From assembly GCA_037127255.1 (NCBI GenBank), contig JBANSL010000016.1:5954501-6018500 (forward strand): a stretch of DNA of 64,000 nucleotides, in the 5' to 3' direction. Positions 32,441 to 43,520 of this stretch are shown one piece after another. Both the position numbers and the translations under genes were made by a program. Origin of the DNA: Persicaria tinctoria. Its lineage: Eukaryota > Streptophyta > Magnoliopsida > Caryophyllales > Polygonaceae. The notes under the pieces are model-generated. The model saw only the letters and a program-made list of their open reading frames with translations. It was not told the origin of the DNA and did not search any database. Position 1 is the first letter of the stretch; each line of letters begins with the position of its first letter.

Positions 32441-33959
32441 TACTCCGTATAAACCTGAGAAAATGTGGATCATAAACAAAAAAATCTTACAGTATTTTTG
32501 AAGATATCAAACTTAATTATATCAACGTGATCCATAAAACATCCCCAACTTAAATAAAGAATTTTCCATCACAGATTCAAAACGAAAAGAAAAAAAATAG
32601 ATCAAAGGCCTCATAGATATGATGAAATGTGCAAAGAAGAGGTTTTTTTGTTTTCATTTTGAGAATTTGAAATGATTGACTGGATCAAAAAAGAATTTTA
32701 AATGATTGAAATAATAGTATATGGAAAGTGATACGAACCATACGAAGCAAGAAAGGATCTTTCCAGCATTATTATTATTATTTAATTTATTTTGCCTTGT
32801 TTGAAAAGATAAATAAATAAAAATTGTTCCATAAATACTTTAGGTAATGAAAGTTTAATACACGAGGTTTATAAAGATGCTGGCCGAAAACTCGTGCACT
32901 GTGCGATATATCAATTTAGTTTAAATAATTATTTAAAAAAATAAAAATAAAAACATAATGTTAAAAGTTAAAATTCAATAAATAAATAAAACTAATATAA
33001 TAAGTATCATAGTATAATATTGAATGCGTGGTATTTTGCAATATAAAAAACATAATAGTAGAAATTGTATTATTTTTGGTCAATTTTGAATTTGATATTT
33101 CGGGTTTAATTTTGCATAAATTTGGAAGATGAGCTCCTAATTTTATATTTTTTTTAAAGTTTGTTTATGTTAATTACATTTCGATAATAATTTAAACAAA
33201 AATATAATGGGTGAGCTTGTTTGAACAATTGATAAATTGAAGACACATATATGATATATGTGATATGTAAAAAGGGGATATTAGGATCAAGTGAGGTAGT
33301 AGTTAACTTCAATCCACAAACATCAAAGTGTTTGCTTTGATATGTGTTGAAAGATGTAGTTAACAACTACCTCAATTAACTTGATTACTCTACTCCAAAA
33401 GGGTTTCTATGTTTGTTTCCCTTATAAGAGTTGAAATAATTGATTACCAATAACTTCAATTTGATGAAATAACATTGGTTTTATTTATCCATGGTTTGGT
33501 AAAATCACAAATTATATAAGCTTAATTGAAGAGGTGTTTATGGATATACATCAAGCTAAATTAATTAAAGCCTAAGACTCTCCATATATCCCTCATACTC
33601 ATAGTGAAATCGCAAATTGAAGTGTTAAAAGTAGGACACTTTCGTAAATTATAAATAAACATATATACCTAGCTAGCTAATCTATTTTTATAAATTGTTG
33701 AATAAACGAGTTAGTTTAATAGTATTATATTTGTTGCTTCACATTGACTTTTCCTCTAATGAATTGAACGAGTCAAATTGGCATTCACAATTTCACATGG
33801 CAGCCTTTATTTCAAGTTGCAATATGTCACTTGCAGCGACTCAAATTGCAACTTTAAAAAAGTATTTTCTCCATCCATCTACACTTATACGAAATATATT
33901 TTTAAACCAATCACAAGTCGGTGTAGTAGTAAGTGTCATTTCGAATTAAAGGGATGTAA
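32441..33959. other. AT-rich intergenic DNA
   Basis: No gene seen. The region marks the change from gene-dense DNA on the left to fragment-rich DNA on the right. Confidence 0.4.
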
Positions 33960-34540
33960 AAAATTATGAGTCCTCGAGTCGTAGCTAAGAAAACCGCTAC
34001 TGGCATATCGTAGCGTACAACACGCCCCTCTATGCTCACGTTGCAAAGCTCCTCCTCCCAACTTCCGTCCGAGTATATAAGATGGTGTATCTCGACGTTA
34101 TAATCTGACCAACACTTGATCGGGAGTGCGACGATGTAGTCGTCAAGGAACTCGACGCCATCAACTGCACCATGTGCCCATGGGTAGCACTCGATCAGCG
34201 GTCTCACGTCTTCATTCACTATGAATTTGAAGCCCTTGTTAGGAGTCCGAAGTGGAACCGTATATACCATGTTAGCGGGATTGTATAGCCTGAATTCGAT
34301 GTTGTATTCACCAAACCTGCGTCGTTGCGCAAGGAGGAAACCGTTGCTCGAGGAGAGAATACGCCCGTAACCAAGAAAGTATTCAATACAATCGTATGGG
34401 ATTCCAAAGGCGGATGGAGTCTGCCATGGGAGAATGTGTGGTTCGATGATGTCGGGGATGAGGTTAGGCAGGTTATGGCTTTTGAGTTTGGGCCGTAGGA
34501 AGAAGCCGTCGTCTTGGCCACAAGAGCGAATGCATTGGTG
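33960..34540 (-). pseudogene. F-box protein pseudogene, copy A (truncated at both ends)
   Basis: The minus strand encodes HQCIRSCGQDDGFFL, WQTPSAFGIPYDCIEYF, RILSSSNGFLLAQRRRF, NKGFKFIVNEDVRPLIECYP, WAHGAVDGVEFLDDYI and EEELCNVSIEGRVVRYDMPV. It is colinear with residues ~90-300 of the intact F-box gene at 44927-46393. It lacks the F-box itself and the last ~170 residues: similarity ends near 33990 (after ATTRG) and at 34535 (at the Cys-Ile-Arg codons). A short unrelated peptide then runs to a stop at 33911. The 5' break coincides with an LTR-like sequence. Inferred to be non-functional. Confidence 0.75.
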
Positions 34541-34736
34541 TTGGAATGTGGTTGTCCCACATCGGTAGTATAGAGAATGCTTGAACAACATATAAGGTTG
34601 AAGGACTACTCCTCTCATTGCCAATGTTTTGAGATGGAATCCCGTTCGGGTTTATGTGTTGTTCGAGTCTCTTGTATATGGGGCCGCACACACAACCTCA
34701 CTCCAGCTTGTCTTAACCCCACCGGGCCCAGCCGCA
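34539..34736. mobile_element. TRIM-like LTR fragment at the broken 5' end of F-box copy A
   Basis: The sequence starts TGTTGGAATGTGGTTGTCCCACATCGG, or in parts TGTTGGAATG and GTCCCACATCGG, a start often seen in small plant LTR retrotransposons (TRIM/LARD type). It could end ...CAGCCGCA. No target duplication could be found and no internal domain or second LTR is present. It is therefore at best a solo or partial LTR that truncated the F-box copy. Borders are approximate. Confidence 0.35.
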
Positions 34737-35417
34737 CTAATTAAAAATTTCATATCTTTTAGCCACATCATTGAACATATCGTTAGTAAAATCACAATTA
34801 AATAATAAAATTTTATCATATCTCGATAAAGGAAAATAACTACTAGATGAAATTCTGTTAATTTATCTTTAATGTTATATTAATTTTTAATATAAATATT
34901 AAACCTCATATTTTAAATCGTTACAAAACATATCATTATTATGTTTTAAGTTATTTTGCCCATTCTTGTTGTGGTGCTAATGTGCTATTAACACTTTCCT
35001 TGTTATAATTAACCTAGCCACCTAGGTTGGAGATCAAGTACAAAAACCTGCCAATATCAATCTTATCAAAATCTATATACTCCGTATAACTTTAAGAGAG
35101 AAGACTTTGCTGAGGTGTCTTACTCTCCTTCAATTTAGTTAATTCAACCAATTTATTTTTTTCTATTTTTTTTTTCCAGGCCCTCATTTCCCTTCCTAAA
35201 TCCCGTCTTTTCTATTTTTTTTATCCCTTCCTTACCTTTCTTTCCCAGTTGATACTCCGTCGCTAGGGTTCGCAACTCCCCCTTCTCTCCTTTGCTTTGT
35301 TCCCCGCCTCTCCTAAGGGATCCATTACCTTCTGCCCTTACTTTCGTCCTCCACTTTCTCTCTAGACGCTTCAAACTCTTCCTTGATTGGATATCCGCGG
35401 TGGCTGTAAGTCGAAGC
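34737..35417. other. Intergenic, leader-like sequence at its 3' end
   Basis: AT-rich DNA to about 35150, then pyrimidine-rich DNA (TTTTTTTATCCCTTCC, CTAGGGTTCGCAACTCCC) that resembles the 5' UTR of the captured ABCF1 fragment that follows. Confidence 0.35.
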
Positions 35418-35527
35418 TATGGTTTCTGACGCCAGTAATTGAAAGCCCCTCAGAAGCAGGCAGTCGCCGCCGCTAACAGGGGTGTCAAGGTTGCCGCCGC
35501 CGTCGCCTCCATCGCTGCCTCCTCCAG
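35418..35527 (+). pseudogene. ABCF1 (GCN20-type ABC protein) first-exon fragment, frameshifted
   Basis: ATG at 35418 gives MVSDASN and then a stop. One frame over, the next codons read KAPQKQAVAAANRGVKVAAA then VASIAASS up to a GT. ABCF1/GCN20 proteins begin MVSDASKKKAAQKKAAAAA, so the fragment aligns through the start codon and the basic/alanine-rich head, with a frameshift at codon 8. No nucleotide-binding domain follows. Only the gene's first part is present, so this is a captured or decayed fragment. Confidence 0.55.
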
Positions 35528-35842
35528 GTGTGTTCTATGCTTCCTTTTGCGTCCGTCTCCTTTTCTTTGAAACATGTCCTTATTAATTAGTCCCTTGAAT
35601 TCACATCTCCTACCTTCTCTATCTATGATTCCATGAATCGCTCTCTCTTTCACCACCAACATATTCAGTCGAATATTTAGTAGATCGAATTGATTTTGCA
35701 TACTTCCCTTTATTTGACTTATGTAATTTTCGATTTTGCCTACTAATTTTTTCTTCTCCGCCATGGCTATAACTATGGTTATAGGATATTCTTTCTTCTC
35801 CGCCGTGACTACAACTCTAACCTACTCCACCATGACTCTTTT

Positions 35843-35963
35843 CCGAGATGGTGAGAAGTATCTAGAGTTTGCCTAGGAGCTTACAGAGAAAGGAGATAAG
35901 GCCTCCAAGGTTAATGACTGCGCTGAGGCCGACAATTGCTTCAGTCGTGCCCTACACAATCAG
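35843..35963 (+). pseudogene. NASP-like (TPR histone chaperone) exon fragment with a stop
   Basis: The plus strand reads RDGEKYLEFA, a stop, then ELTEKGDKASKVNDCAEADN and CFSRALHNQ directly before GTCTCTCC. This resembles the first TPR of plant NASP proteins (histone H3 chaperone; pattern LEFAxELxEKGxKxxKxxDxxEAxxxFSRAL). The in-frame TAG and isolation show it is a relic. It sits 320 bp after the ABCF1-like fragment on the same strand, so two unrelated genes' 5' parts are side by side. Could also be another TPR protein. Confidence 0.45.
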
Positions 35964-37719
35964 GTCTCTCCCTAATTTCTCTATCTTCCTTATCCTTTGC
36001 TACATTAATTACCTAATTTTATCCGTCTTCTCCGCCATGGATACATTTATCTGTCTTCTCCACTATGGCTACCTGTATCTCTGTCTTCCTTTTGTTGATT
36101 GGTGGTTGAAACTGCTGGTCATTGGTGTTTGGGACCTTGGGTCCAGGCAAAAATGGCGTCGTTTTCTACATTATTTCCCCAATTGATTCTATTAATGGTT
36201 TATGTACTAACATTATCAAATTATTTGCTTGATTCAATTTCTGAATTTGTGAATTTGCTAATCTCCCCTTCTCCAGCATTGCAATAGTAGGGTTCTTGAA
36301 TTTTATTCTCCATTGAACATATTGCTATTCCAAATTCTTCGCTATTTTAGACATCATTTCAAGGGGGAACTGCAGTATAAAAGATGTTCGCTTAAGGTAT
36401 TTAGTTGTAACAACTAACATTCTGAACTGCGATTCATATCTTATTCTATTTTGATACTTGAATTTCCTTCTTAACTTTTTCTCCTCATTTATCTTTGATG
36501 AACAGAAAAGGTTTCTGCATTCAGGTTTTGGGTGATGCTATCATTGAATCAATTGATTACGGTTGATGGAGCAGGTAATTTGCTTTGACAATCTTCATAT
36601 ATAAAGGACTTTGGTTTGATGATCTATTTAGATGGGTAGACACCCTAAGATTCTCCATCCTCAATTTATCTTGCATTTGATAGAGATGGATTGTATCCCT
36701 GTTTCCACCCCACCGTAGCAGAACTTTAGACACTGCCACCTTAATTTTAGTGGATTGATTTGTAGTGCCTTTTGTGTACATGCAATGTAATTTAGATAGA
36801 ATGTGAGGCAATATTTGGTTTCTAACATTTTTTTTTGTAAAGAGTACAATTTTCATTGGTGTACCTTTATTTGTTTGGTCACTAAGTATTTTTATTATTC
36901 AATTCAGGAGAAGTCCAAGGAGATGAAGGATGATCCGAGAGGTAAACTTGTGAATCGAATATGTACTTATTAGTGTGTATATCTTATCCAATTGATTCGT
37001 TAGTCATTTTTTAACTTTCATGGTAATGTAGACAAGGAAGCTGCTGCAAAAGATATCAAAAGATCTGAAAAATCTGATAAACAGAAGAATAGTGCTGGAA
37101 CTAGACAAGTGGTACCGTCAAAGCAGATAACATTGGTAGCTCTCCTAAATGGAAAGAAACCGAGATTGGTACAATAGGGTAGTTGAAAGCAATCCCAAAA
37201 AGAAAGAGGTTGATTGCGCAAGCTTTCCTGTAAGTTTTGAGCATGTAAATAATTTTTTTAGAAGAGAATTGTTAATTAAGCAAAAGGTTGTTGCAAAAAA
37301 GTTTACTAAAGGAAATGCAAGTATGATTGTTGAGAAAGTATTTTAAGTTCACGTTGTACCATCTTTACATAATCCTTTGTTATCTTCAATAACCTTGCAT
37401 TAATTATGCAAAAAATTATTTACTCTTATCATATACCACATTTATTGTTAAACGAAAAAAAAAAATACATACAAATTCATCAATTCATATAATTAAACAA
37501 ACTATTTTTTTTTCAGGATTCATATAGACGAAGTCTAAAGCAACAACTTCGCACCTTTTCTCAACACCTTTGTAGTCCATGAACAATTGTATTTCATTTA
37601 ACTCCTTATAATAGATAATAGTTATTATACAGAGTATTTGTTAACACAATTCACTGTGTATTTTTTAAAATCTTTTTTAGTTCATTCTTATAATAAATAT
37701 TTTTTCCTACCATTTAAAT
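35964..37719. other. Exon-like and AT-rich DNA without an identified gene
   Basis: Several short plus-strand stretches are bordered by AG/GT, for example 36907-36942 (EKSKEMKDDPR) and 37032-37137 (DKEAAAKDIKRSEKSDKQKN, then SAGTRQVV). Their lysine/glutamate-rich texture looks exonic but matches nothing I can name. They may be downstream exons of the captured NASP-like gene or of a third gene. Otherwise AT-rich. Confidence 0.3.
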
Positions 37720-37965
37720 AGGAAATCGAAATGTCCATGGGAGATCGAACTAATACTTTCGGATACACAAGTTATGTTATCGACTGTGGAAGAAGTAGTT
37801 TTCTTCCATGTTCCTCGTATGGGCAATAGAGTGGCGGATAAGGTTGCACACCTTAGCCACTCTGCCCGAGGAGTCGATGTTACAAATGATCCTGGTCTTC
37901 TTGACCTCATCCGTCAGGATGCCGCACACGCGCCATGGCGCAGGGATTGTACTAGTTTATCAATT
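37720..37965 (+). pseudogene. Plant LINE RNase H domain fragment
   Basis: The frame reads MLSTVEEVVFFHVPRMGNRV then ADKVAHLSHSARGVD. The motif FxHVPRxxNxVADxxAHL is the C-terminal end of the RNase H-like (RVT_3) domain of plant non-LTR retrotransposons. Only this end is present, with no reverse transcriptase upstream. It may be the coding neighbour of the LINE 3' ends seen at 15.7 and 32.2 kb, but overlap cannot be shown. Confidence 0.6.
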
Positions 37966-38107
37966 AAATTGATGGATAAATTATCTATTTCACCTTCAAA
38001 TCTTATCAATTCGATGAGGTTGAAAGATGGACTAACTTTTGAGTCCAATTCGAATTCTCCGAATCTATAAATGCAGGTTAATTGGACAACCTCGATCATA
38101 AGCCTTA

Positions 38108-38671
38108 TCAATTCTGAATTGTAAGCAAAGCAAGCAATGTCTCGGTTGAATGAAACCCTAATTGCTCAAAAAAAGAAGAAGAATGAAACCCTAATCCAGG
38201 TAATCCTAATCCCGCTCCTCCTCCTATCCCTGGTGATTTCATCCACCTGGATCCGATCACCCAAAACCCTAACCCCAACCCCGGCCTCATCGGATTCGGA
38301 GGCCGTACCCGAATGGCTTGAGAACTGTGACACGGTGTACGGTCCCATATACGGTGGACGGCGGATTCGGCGTTTTCCCGATTCGAGGTGTTGGCGCGCG
38401 TCCGGGGCAACTGGAGCATCATCCCGTCACGTCGCCGGGGAGGTGGTTGTGGACAGCGCCCAGCCTGGCGCTGATCAACTATATGGATTTTAAGGCTAAG
38501 ATGGAGGGGAATTGTAGGGATATAGTCACCACGAAGATTATGGGAGTTGCGACCAACATTCCTTGGAATATTGGTGTCACTTCTTTCCTATCCAAGATCG
38601 AATTTGTCCATGATGATCGATCGATCATATTCATATATACTCGATCATCATTGTCCATCAACATTAATTAG
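38108..38671 (+). pseudogene. Unidentified gene fragment with frame changes
   Basis: From ATG 38137 one frame gives MSRLNETLIAQKKKKNETLI, a hydrophobic segment (ILIPLLLLSLVISS) and DSEAVPEWLENCDTVYGPIY. A second frame continues WTAPSLALINYMDFKAKMEG, NCRDIVTTKIMGVATNIPWN and IGVTSFLSKIEF before a stop near 38671. The style is that of a membrane-anchored or secreted plant protein broken by at least one frameshift, but I do not recognise the family. The repeated AAACCCTAAT words at the start are leader-like. Confidence 0.3.
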
Positions 38672-39184
38672 TAGGTTTAATTTAGTTTATTAATGATTTC
38701 ATTTATCTTCAATTCGATCATTACTTTTTTATTTTTTTTATTTTGTATGGACAAAAGTTCGTTTAGAAACTCAATTCATAAATATGATTACATTTTTTCC
38801 TTACGGTACTGTTCGTTCAATGAGTACTATATATATATATATATATATATATTATTTACAAGGTACATATTTTACACTATAGTCTAATATATGTTTGGTT
38901 TGTGATCTCTTTTCGTGGCATATATATATAACTTGATAGTTGCTATAGAGATTTATTTAGTCATTTTGATACAGTTGTGTAATTGCTGATACATACAGAT
39001 TGGTACAATTAACAATTGAAGGCTGGATTCTTCTACTCACCATCTGTTATCAATTTGTGTTGCTGTTTTTGCCATTTCTGATATGTTAGGATTAAGCTTT
39101 TTGGTCAGTTCATTTATAATATATTGGAATTTAATGTACTGTCTTTTATTTTGATTATTTAGCTTCTATTTAGGAATTTCTTAA

Positions 39185-39481
39185 ACCTCTCCAAATATAT
39201 AGTATCCAATGCAGCACATACTTTGGGGTTTTGCTGTGATGGGCGAGTGAGCACTGCGTTGAGTTACAATATATAGGCCGATTTGATTTGTACGACGAGG
39301 AATGGTAGTTGGAGCCGCGGCTGATCCACACCAGCTGGCTCCCGATATCAAGAACGACTTGGATGAGCACGAGGGGAGTTGTGCGGTTCACTTGGGTTGT
39401 GTATTGGTGGGTTGAGAGGTCATTTGAAATTGGAAGAACAAGGCTAAGGGAGTTGCAACTTTGAAGGTCTGATGAGGGCAC
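39185..39481 (-). pseudogene. Basic 7S globulin/EDGP-like aspartic protease fragment
   Basis: On the minus strand the frame reads VLPISNDLSTHQYTTQV, then TPLVLIQVVLDIGSQLVWI and CNSTQCSLAHHSKT. EDGP/basic 7S globulin proteins (A1 fold, catalytically weak relatives and xylanase-inhibitor relatives) start PVTKDxxTxQYxTxxxQRTPL and carry LDLGGxxLW, then RCxSAQCSLA. Only the N-terminal ~90 residues are present before the match fades at 39185, so this is a truncated fragment. Confidence 0.55.
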
Positions 39482-39690
39482 AAAACAACACTAGGCTTTC
39501 TGGATGATGGGTTGGACTCCAAGGGGGTCTCTACGTACTGTCATTGGAGGAATCTTGTTGCAGTTTGATTTGGAGGGCTCAAATATTAATTGGGGTTCAC
39601 TTCAACTTTCCTGTTTAGGCAAACTAGCTATGCTAACTTCAACTTTACACCTACGGTTTCATCTTTCCTCAAGTAAATTGAAGGGTATAT

Positions 39691-41843
39691 ACATTCGTTA
39701 ATTCTCTTTGTATAGTGATGAAGTGCGGAATAGGCAGAGAAATAATAGGCAAATACTCTAGAAGTGGATGAATACTCTAGTGGATGAATAGAGTATGACA
39801 ACTTTTTGCAATACAGAAATGTAAGACCTTACCACCAGAGATAAGACCTTATATGAAAAACAGAAAAAGTTAATATGAAGTAGCGATTAAGTTATAAAGA
39901 AAAGACAAGCACGAATGTAAAGAACATAAAGTAAATGACACGATAATTGTTAACGAGGTTCGGCACAACCAGCCTACGTCCCCGTCTAGGGTTATCCAAC
40001 CCGTATGATTCAACACAATTTTATTTCACTTCTCCTTATGAGCCCTAGATACAACCCCTGAAAGACCTTCCTTCTTCTAGACTAACTTCCTATCTAGCAA
40101 CCCAAGTACACCAGTGAAACAAAGTTCTATGGATACCGGAGAATCCTATACGTTTGGGTAAAGAACCCTTAGTATAACCCTAAATGAATTGTACGATAAA
40201 GCTCAATGTAAACCTCACACACTCAAAGAAATAAAACGCTCAAGCTTGGAGAGATGTGAGATCGGTTTGCTGTAGGAGACGAGATTGCAGATCGAAGACG
40301 TTGTGTGCTATGTCAAGACTTGTACCGACTGCAATCCTCTTCGCGATCTTCTCCGTATAAAGGCCAGCTCGTCTAGTTTGAACGTTTGAAATCCGCTTCA
40401 TGATTTGTTGAGAACCGTTGCAGAATATCCGGCCTGGGAGCGCCTTCATTCATTCCAGAAGCTTCACTTGGATTTGCTTCGGATTTTGACCAGAGAAAGT
40501 TGAAAGTGTTGAAGAATTGCAAAACCAAATCCCTGGATAATCTCAACAAACAAAGCTAGGATATATGGGTTAAGATAAGATAGGATTTAAAAACTATAAC
40601 CCAATATTAAAGCCACGGTCTGAGTTTCAAATTTAAACTCTAGCCCAATAACATATTGGTCCATAAAATCATAATTGTAAACTCAATAAAATAGACCCAT
40701 TAAAAACAAGCTCATTAAAACTGAGCTCATTCGTGTAAAACTTGAGTCACTACGGTAAGGTCTTACCAAAACCTGGAAACTATAGTTTTAGCTTTTATTA
40801 GAACCAGTAAGGCCTTATTATCAGCTAGTAAGGTCTTTCTTGCGTTTGGTTGATTTGAAACGTTGAAGGCAACTGGAGATTGGTTCAACCAAATCTCTTG
40901 AAGATCTCACCAAATCAACAACCTTTTTTGAATTTGAAGATTGCTCCATAAAATTCTCAAAGAAGCTTCTAGAAAGTCAATTCCAAATCTCTAATAACTA
41001 AAACAAATCCTGCACAAAATCTCCAAAAACTAATTTAAATACTAATCCCAATAAATATATTCGCACCAATAAATAAATACTAATTGATATTATTTGTTTT
41101 TCATCACATCAAAATATATCACATACATGCATATCATCAAGGTAGACTCAACAAGTGACTATGAATAAGAACAATAAAACTATATATATAAATAAAATCA
41201 AAACAATGAAGAGAAGTCCATCAAATTATTGATAAGAATCATCAATCACATATGTTAATACACTCATATGAAGGAATGAAAGGGTGAAGGTGGGCAAACT
41301 TTTGCAAAATCGTCCTAAAAGTCTAATCACAAACAGAAGAAGATGATATGATAAGCAAAGGAGACAACCAAAAGCAAAGGATGTAAAAGGGTAATTCGTT
41401 ACCACACCTACAAAATAACAAAGTAACAAAGTATTTGGTCATCAAAGACGTCGACTGCCACTCCATCAAATTGAAGCCCATCAACCCGACTCGAATGTCC
41501 AATAATTTTTTGGGTTTGAACCCGGTATTTTAGACACGGAACCCCGAAAATGATCTAAATCCAAATAATTCAGGAATTTTAGAGTCGAGACCCAATGATT
41601 AAATAAAATTCTTCTATAATGCTCATTGACTAGCTTTCTATAAATTAAATTGGCAAAGAGGTTAATGGGCTTGTAATCGTTAGTGGGCCGAGTTTTGGTT
41701 GAAATGCAATTAAAGGTAATGCCGAGCTTTCTATGGTTTCTGGGCCAAAGGAGACCACTTGTTGGACCTTGGACCTCACCTCAAGTTCGGATTCGTCGTG
41801 AAACTGTTAGTTAATATCACTCGTAAATTAAATAACTTATATA
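39691..41843. repeat. Duplicated segment X1 (contains a solo LTR)
   Basis: Without its insertion, X1 consists of 39691-39718 plus 41154-41843. It is colinear with X2 (52471-53245 plus 60953-61165): CATTC...TCTCTTTGTATAGTGACTATGAATAAG start, AATTTTTTGGGTTTGAACCC, GGCAAAGAGGTTAATGGGCTT, GGTTGAAAT, AATTAAAxGGTAATG and TCGTTAATATCACTC/TAGTTAATATCACTC, ending AAATAACTTATAT. Each copy serves as the empty-site reference for the transposon in the other. X2 has about 290 bp extra at 52897-53190. No coding function is recognised. Confidence 0.85.
39719..41153. mobile_element. Solo LTR (1435 bp), AGTGA target duplication
   Basis: The element begins TGAAGTGCGGAATAGG and ends GTAGACTCAACA, that is TG...CA, and is flanked by AGTGA at 39714-39718 and 41154-41158. 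The duplicate X2 has one AGTGA (52490-52494) at the same place with no insertion, so the borders are set by an empty site. There is no gag, pol or primer-binding site, so it is a solo LTR left by recombination. The interior includes TTAACGAGGTTCGGC and CCTACGTCCCCGTCTAGGG, words I associate with plant Copia LTRs. A small open stretch at 40240-40449 is not taken as coding. Confidence 0.85.
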
Positions 41844-42509
41844 TTTTTATAATTATAGTATGTTTATAACACTTATTTGTATAAATTTAATATTTTTTAT
41901 GCTTAAAATATTTATATAATAATCATATTTATAAATTTAATTATAATATTATTGTTTAGTTTAATTTTAAATATTGATATTATAATTTAATTTTGATAAT
42001 ATTTTAATATTCTTACATAAGTCTTTAAAAAAATTGAGTTTTTAACCCGGTGGATCAACCTGAAATGGGAACAAACCCATGACCCGATTGATCCGAAAGC
42101 CGATCTCCCAGGGACCCGAATCAAACCGAACCCAACCCAAATGGCCGAATGATAGGTAAGCATTTAACAACACAAAATTAATTCTGAAAATTAATTCAAA
42201 CAATTAACATGCAGTTTGCAAGCTTTTCAAGAAGATATGTCATGACAAACAAACCAATATTAGTTAGCTAGATCATACAAATTGAATTGATAATTAATGC
42301 TCTAAGATCAATCATCTTCATCTGCTTTTCACCATCCAATGTGTTAGGTTGATCATACAAATTGAATTGATAATTAATTCTCTAACAATTCAACACTATA
42401 TATAAGATCAAATCATCATCTTTTTCATCAACTTTCACCCAACTCCAAACTCCCCCAACAAAATTTTCACTTGAGCAATACAAAGATTAGCCATCCATGG
42501 AGTGTTTGA
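41844..42509. other. AT-rich DNA with an 82-bp spaced direct repeat
   Basis: The words GATCATACAAATTGAATTGA followed by TAATTAAT occur at about 42271 and again at about 42353, a partial tandem duplication. CCCGATTGATCCGAAAGCC and related CCCGAACCC words at 42060-42140 resemble dispersed repeat ends. No gene. Confidence 0.4.
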
Positions 42510-42800
42510 CACCTTTGCAGTGTTGACACGGGGAGGCATACATTCTGGATGCGGTCGTCCACCAACAACCGATGGTTCCGCAACCCAAGGAAACCCAGCC
42601 TCCATGACTTCAACAAGTCATTGACGATCGAGCGCCTCCCTTGCAACACCAAGGAGTGCGAGAGTCTGTATGATTTCGGAGAAAAATGTGGTGATAGCTT
42701 TGAATGCACCTACGGACCAAGTATGTTGATGGGGCAAATTCGAGCGACTATGCTACCACGGAGGTGATTACATTCCGAATGGGTCAACTCACGGAAACAA
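42510..42800 (+). pseudogene. A1 aspartic protease fragment, plus-strand arm of an inverted pair
   Basis: The frame reads LHDFNKSLTIERLPCNTKEC then ESLYDFGEKCGDSFECTYG. After a frameshift near 42720 it continues YVDGANSSDYATTEVITFRM. This is the segment of nepenthesin-like A1 proteases between the first catalytic DTG and the flap (pattern FxxxxSxTxxxLxCxxxxC ... CxYxxxYGDGxxxxGxxxTExxTF). Here the usual YGDG is disrupted. Both catalytic Asp motifs are missing, so it is non-functional. Arm 2 is the minus-strand copy next to it. Confidence 0.6.
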
Positions 42801-43000
42801 ACCGTTGAAGGTCCCGGGTCGTGACTTGAGCCATCCCGGAATGTAACCACCTCCGTGGTAACAAAGCCGCTCGAATTCGTCCCATCACCATACTTGACCT
42901 CGTAGCTGCATTCAACTTATCATCACATCTTTTTCCGAAAGGGTACAGATTCAAGCACTCATCGGAGTTGCAGGAGAGGCGTTCGATAGTCCATGACTTG
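42600..43000. repeat. Imperfect inverted repeat, arms about 180 bp
   Basis: Plus-strand 42600-42777 matches the reverse complement of about 42833-43000: shared words AACAAGTCAT, GCAAATTCGAGCG/CGAATTCGAGCGGC, CTACCACGGAGGTGATTACATTCCG/TTACCACGGAGGTGG. The spacer (about 42780-42830) holds CGGAAACAAACCGTTGAAGG. The transcribed strand could form a long stem. Confidence 0.75.
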
Positions 43001-43150
43001 TTGAAGTTATGGAGGGTTCCCTTGGGCTGTGGGAAGCATCGGGTGCAGGTTGACGTTTGCATCCAGAATATGTGGACACAGGTCGGGTGCAGGTTGACGT
43101 TTGCATCCAGAATATGTGGCTCCCTGTGTCGAACACTGCAAAGGTACGTG
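42805..43150 (-). pseudogene. A1 aspartic protease fragment, minus-strand arm of the inverted pair
   Basis: On the minus strand: LFWMQTSTCTRC-like start (FWMQTSTCTRCFPQPKGTLH), NFNKSWTIERLSCNSDEC, LNLYPFGKRCDDK, then in another frame YEVKYGDGTNSSGFVTTEVV and TFRDGSSHDPG. It is closer to the family consensus than arm 1 (YGDG intact) but is also frameshifted and lacks both DTG/DSG sites. The 5' end holds a 46-bp-period duplication: GTGCAGGTTGACGTTTGCAT occurs at about 43045 and 43091. Confidence 0.6.
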
Positions 43151-43520
43151 TCGAAATGAGACATATGCACAACTGGTTAATTATTTTTAAAACAATTAAG
43201 GTTGGGGGTCAAAAGGAAACAAAGTTTATTCCATTTTTCGTCTTTAATGTGTACCTTGAAGGTCCCCAAGCTTTGAATTGTTTCAAAATAGTGTGTAACC
43301 TTTCCATTTTCAGCATGTTGTGCAGTAACATTGATCAATTACTCCTACATACTTGTCTTGGTTAAATAGTTTTCAAAGGCCTTAGTTTTTGGTTAGGATG
43401 TATCCATTTTAACTGATGTTAAATTTCTTTCTTGGTAACATCAGTTGCTCTTGTTAAAGCAATCTCCCTTTGGAGAACTAGAGTTGTACGTTGCTGGCTC
43501 CTTTCTTGGGGGTAAGGCAG

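Noticed and set aside
40240..40449. 69-codon minus-strand frame inside the solo LTR
   Set aside because: LTRs rarely code for proteins. No match to gag or other retrotransposon domains.
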